From Gammaproteobacteria bacterium (GTDB lineage: Bacteria; Pseudomonadota; Gammaproteobacteria; Pseudomonadales; Azotimanducaceae), in assembly GCA_009840715.1 (NCBI GenBank), contig VXNE01000244.1:1-7713 (forward strand): a DNA stretch of 7,713 bases, read 5' to 3'. Under the pieces are notes generated by a model. That model saw nothing but the letters and a program-made list of their open reading frames with translations, did no database searches and was not told where the DNA came from. A program made the position numbers and the translations under genes. Every line of letters begins with the position of its first letter. Within the stretch, counting starts at the first letter, position 1. Shown piece after piece: positions 6,149-7,713 of the stretch.

Positions 6149-6862
6149 ATGCCGTCAAAGGAGCCGCAAGGCGTATGTCTCGTCACGGGGGTCGGACCGG
6201 GGACCGGCGCCGCCATCACGCGCCGCTTCGCGGCCGGGGGGTATCGCGTCGCGATGCTCGCGCGCGACGCCACCCGGCTCGCCGCGCTCGAGGCGCAGAT
6301 CGAGGGGACGACCGCGTTTCCCTGCGACGTCACCGACACCGAACGCCTCGCCGAGGTCGTCGAAGCGGTCCGCAGCCAACTCGGGCATCCCGACGTGCTG
6401 GTCCACAACGCCGTCGGCGGCGCGTTCGGCGACTTCCTCGATATCGACGCCCAAGTGCTCGAGCGCAACTTCCAGGTGAACACCCTCGCGTTGCTGCACC
6501 TCGGGAAGCTGTTTGCCCCGGCCATGGTGGAGCGCGGCGCCGGCGCGATCGTCTGCACGGGCAATACGTCCGCCTACCGCGGCAAGCCGGCCTTCGCCGG
6601 ATTCGCGCCGACCAAGGCCGCGCAGCGCATCCTGGCGGAGTCCATGGCCCGCACGCTCGGGCCGCAGGGGGTGCACGTCGGGTACGTCGCCATCGACGCG
6701 GTGATCGACCTCGAGTGGACACGGCGCCGCAATCCCGACGCGCCGGACGACTACTTCTGCAAGCCCGACGACATCGCCGGGGAGGTGTGGCACCTCGCCC
6801 ACCAGCCAAGGTCCGCGTGGACGTTCGACGCGGTGATCCGGCCGTTCGGGGAGAACTGGTGA
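6149..6862 (+). CDS. Atypical SDR family protein (FxxxK in place of YxxxK)
   Basis: A 237-residue short-chain dehydrogenase-like protein with a Rossmann fold. The cofactor loop TGVGPGTG (13-20) is intact, R39 after the second strand (MLARD) points to NADP(H), D60 (PCDV) is present, HNAVG (86-90) replaces NNAG, and N111 is kept. The active site departs from the classical type: the Tyr of YxxxK is Phe (F152-A-P-T-K156), and the region of the catalytic Ser reads CTGNTS (136-141) with Asn or Thr at the expected place. I recall similar Phe-containing SDRs as a divergent group of uncharacterised proteins, so this may be a family trait and not decay. ATG 6149 has a strong GGGAGG site 8 nt upstream and leads straight into the Rossmann strand. 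An in-frame ATG at 6044 would add 35 residues. Confidence 0.85.
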   Translation: MPSKEPQGVCLVTGVGPGTGAAITRRFAAGGYRVAMLARDATRLAALEAQIEGTTAFPCDVTDTERLAEVVEAVRSQLGHPDVLVHNAVGGAFGDFLDIDAQVLERNFQVNTLALLHLGKLFAPAMVERGAGAIVCTGNTSAYRGKPAFAGFAPTKAAQRILAESMARTLGPQGVHVGYVAIDAVIDLEWTRRRNPDAPDDYFCKPDDIAGEVWHLAHQPRSAWTFDAVIRPFGENW

Positions 6863-6875
6863 CGGTCAATGACCG
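6863..6875. repeat. Short perfect inverted repeat
   Basis: Directly after the SDR stop codon lies CGGTCA-A-TGACCG, a 6-bp perfect inverted repeat around one central base. The loop is too small for a full hairpin, so a protein-binding site is more likely than a terminator, if it has any role. It lies 32 nt before the candidate vapBC -35 element. Confidence 0.3.
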
Positions 6876-6906
6876 GTACTGGACTCCTGGTCTGAGCGAC
6901 AAGCCG

Positions 6907-6963
6907 TTGACGCCCTCGACGGCGGGATGCTATACACATACTAATGCACATCAGATGGTGTAG
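6907..6963 (+). promoter_or_regulatory. Candidate vapBC promoter and operator
   Basis: TTGACG (6907-6912), an 18-nt spacer and TATACA (6931-6936) form a good sigma-70-like promoter in a short AT-rich island. Overlapping and following the -10 is an imperfect inverted repeat, CTATACACAT (6930-6939) with ATGGTGTAG (6955-6963), and a smaller perfect one, CATC-A-GATG (6949-6957). VapB-type antitoxins usually repress their own operon by binding such repeats, so this is the likely autoregulatory site. Confidence 0.55.
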
Positions 6964-6968
6964 CGGCG

Positions 6969-7172
6969 ATGCGGACCAACATCGAACTCGATGACGACCT
7001 CGTTCGAGAGGCGCAGGCGTTGAGCGGGATCAGCACGAAGCGGGCCGTCGTTCACCAGGCCCTGCGCGAATTCGTGGCCCACCGGAAACGGCTCGACCTG
7101 AGAGACCTCGAGGGCTCGGACCTGCTCGACCCGGAGTACGACTACAAGGCCCTGCGAACGGCCGGCGACTGA
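6969..7172 (+). CDS. vapB: Type II toxin-antitoxin antitoxin, VapB family
   Basis: A 67-residue antitoxin. Residues 1-36 fit a ribbon-helix-helix DNA-binding fold of the VapB type: a strand MRTNIELDDDLV, helix EAQALSG, turn ISTKRAVVHQ and second helix ALREFV. The rest (about 40-67, DLRDLEGSDLLDPEYDYKAL) is charged and probably unstructured until it binds the toxin and blocks its active site. ATG 6969 is close behind the candidate promoter and operator; the ribosome site is weak. It precedes the toxin gene, the usual order, but with a rather long 40-nt gap. Confidence 0.88.
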   Translation: MRTNIELDDDLVREAQALSGISTKRAVVHQALREFVAHRKRLDLRDLEGSDLLDPEYDYKALRTAGD

Positions 7173-7177
7173 AGGCG

Positions 7178-7206
7178 CGCGAGGGCCTGCCGCTCGCGTC
7201 GGGAAG
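7178..7206 (+). promoter_or_regulatory. Hairpin and ribosome site between vapB and vapC
   Basis: In the 40-nt vapB-vapC gap, CGCGAG (7178-7183) and CTCGCG (7193-7198) form a perfect 6-bp stem with a 9-nt loop. The vapC ribosome site GGGAAG (7201-7206) begins 2 nt after the stem, 6 nt before ATG 7213. The stem could modulate toxin translation or mRNA processing; this is inference. Confidence 0.35.
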
Positions 7207-7212
7207 CACGCG

Positions 7213-7623
7213 ATGTATCTTGTCGACACCTCCGTGTGGATCGACTACCTGCGTGGCCGCGCGGGACCGCATATCGACTTCCTGCGGGACCTGCTCGGAA
7301 ACCCCCTCGCCGTCGTCATCACCCACTCGATCTACCTCGAGATCCTTCGCGGCGCGCGCGACGAGGCGTCGTTCGACCGGCTGCGAGAGTACTTCGGCGG
7401 ACAGCGTTTCGCGACCTTGGAGGACCCGTTGACCAGCCATGAGGCCGCGGCGCGCATCTACCTCGACTGCCGCCGGCGCGGGGTGACCGTCCGGTCCGGC
7501 TTCGACTGCCTCATCGCCCAATCCGCGATCGAGGCCGACCTGACGGTGCTCCACCACGACCGGGACTTCGGACGCATTGCCGCGGTCGTACCGGCGCTGC
7601 GTGAGAAGAGCTTTCTACACTAG
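7213..7623 (+). CDS. vapC: Type II toxin VapC, PIN domain ribonuclease
   Basis: A 136-residue PIN-domain protein, normal VapC length. VapC toxins are Mg2+-dependent endoribonucleases that cut tRNA or rRNA when freed from VapB. The acidic active-site residues are all visible: D5 (YLVDTSVWIDYL), E43 (IYLEILRG), D98 (SGFDCLIA) and D116, with D118 nearby (HHDRDFGRIA). The protein is intact from the first strand to a short tail after the last helix, so the toxin should be functional. ATG 7213 starts the canonical first strand and has a GGGAAG site. It ends 7 nt from the stop of a convergent gene. The RNA target cannot be predicted from sequence. Confidence 0.92.
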   Translation: MYLVDTSVWIDYLRGRAGPHIDFLRDLLGNPLAVVITHSIYLEILRGARDEASFDRLREYFGGQRFATLEDPLTSHEAAARIYLDCRRRGVTVRSGFDCLIAQSAIEADLTVLHHDRDFGRIAAVVPALREKSFLH

Positions 7624-7630
7624 AAGGGCT

Positions 7631-7711
7631 TCAGACCACGGCCCCGGCGACCGCTTCGGCAAGCGCCGCAAAGTCCTCCGGGCCCACTCCGCAACCCCCC
7701 CCGGAGAGCGA
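7631..7711 (-). CDS. C-terminal end of a homocysteine S-methyltransferase-like protein, partial
   Basis: Reading the minus strand back from a TGA at 7633-7631 gives 26 codons open to the right edge, ending GVGPEDFAALAEAVAGAVV. The segment GGGCGVGPEDFAALA resembles the C-terminal GGCCG(T/V)xPEHIxALA signature of the homocysteine S-methyltransferase (Pfam S-methyl_trans) family, which transfers methyl groups to homocysteine using zinc held by cysteines. Only one Cys is present where the family usually has two (GGGC, not GGCC). That spot lies next to a run of eight G (minus strand) at 7695-7702, so a sequencing slip or real divergence is possible. With so little sequence the family call is tentative; that a convergent gene ends here is more secure. 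Confidence 0.5.
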   Translation of the reverse strand, partial: SLSGGGCGVGPEDFAALAEAVAGAVV

Positions 7712-7713
7712 GG

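Noticed and set aside
5338..6963. Plus-strand open frame of 541 residues
   Set aside because: Very Arg-rich, crosses the 205-residue protein, the atypical SDR and the vapBC promoter; a frame shadow of the SDR coding sequence.
1..7713. CRISPR array, tRNA/rRNA genes, insertion sequence ends, attachment sites
   Set aside because: Looked for regularly spaced repeats, tRNA-like arms, transposase motifs and terminal repeats by eye; nothing convincing was found. VapBC alone does not show that the region is mobile.

Overview
This is a GC-rich bacterial chromosome window with tightly packed genes, small spacers and no stretch over about 300 bases without a gene. The gene content (phytanoyl-CoA dioxygenase family oxygenase, crotonase, two short-chain dehydrogenases, glyoxalase-type VOC protein, AraC regulator, two intramembrane proteases, VapBC) fits a free-living, metabolically versatile bacterium such as a proteobacterium or another GC-rich environmental lineage. 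No marker gene allows a firmer taxonomic call. I see no rRNA, tRNA, CRISPR array, transposase or phage gene.

Layout. (1) 3-932, plus strand: 3' part of a phytanoyl-CoA dioxygenase family gene cut by the left edge. (2) 961-3991, minus strand, read right to left: SDR oxidoreductase, crotonase-fold protein, AraC regulator and VOC/glyoxalase-like protein. The first three are closely spaced (52 and 10 nt) and look like one transcript; the VOC gene follows after 86 nt and may have its own regulated promoter. (3) 3992-4081: divergent promoter region. (4) 4082-5289, plus strand: a rhomboid serine protease whose stop codon overlaps the GTG start of a site-2 (M50) metalloprotease. (5) 5417-6862, plus strand: an unrecognised 205-residue, Trp-rich soluble protein, then an atypical SDR with Phe in place of the catalytic Tyr. 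(6) 6907-7623, plus strand: promoter/operator region and a VapB-VapC toxin-antitoxin pair. (7) 7631-7711, minus strand: last 26 codons of a gene resembling homocysteine S-methyltransferase, tail to tail with vapC and cut by the right edge.

How the genes may work together: the SDR and crotonase-fold protein, with the convergent dioxygenase nearby, suggest oxidation of acyl-CoA, branched-chain or terpenoid-like substrates, probably under the AraC regulator. The substrate cannot be read from sequence. The coupled rhomboid and site-2 protease could act on the same membrane protein in succession, but no anti-sigma factor or other obvious substrate lies in the window. VapBC is a self-contained module.

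No clearly new multi-gene defence or mobile system is visible. The items most worth a second look are the coupled pair of intramembrane proteases, their apparently leaderless promoter, the two enzymes that lack canonical catalytic residues, and the unrecognised 205-residue protein.
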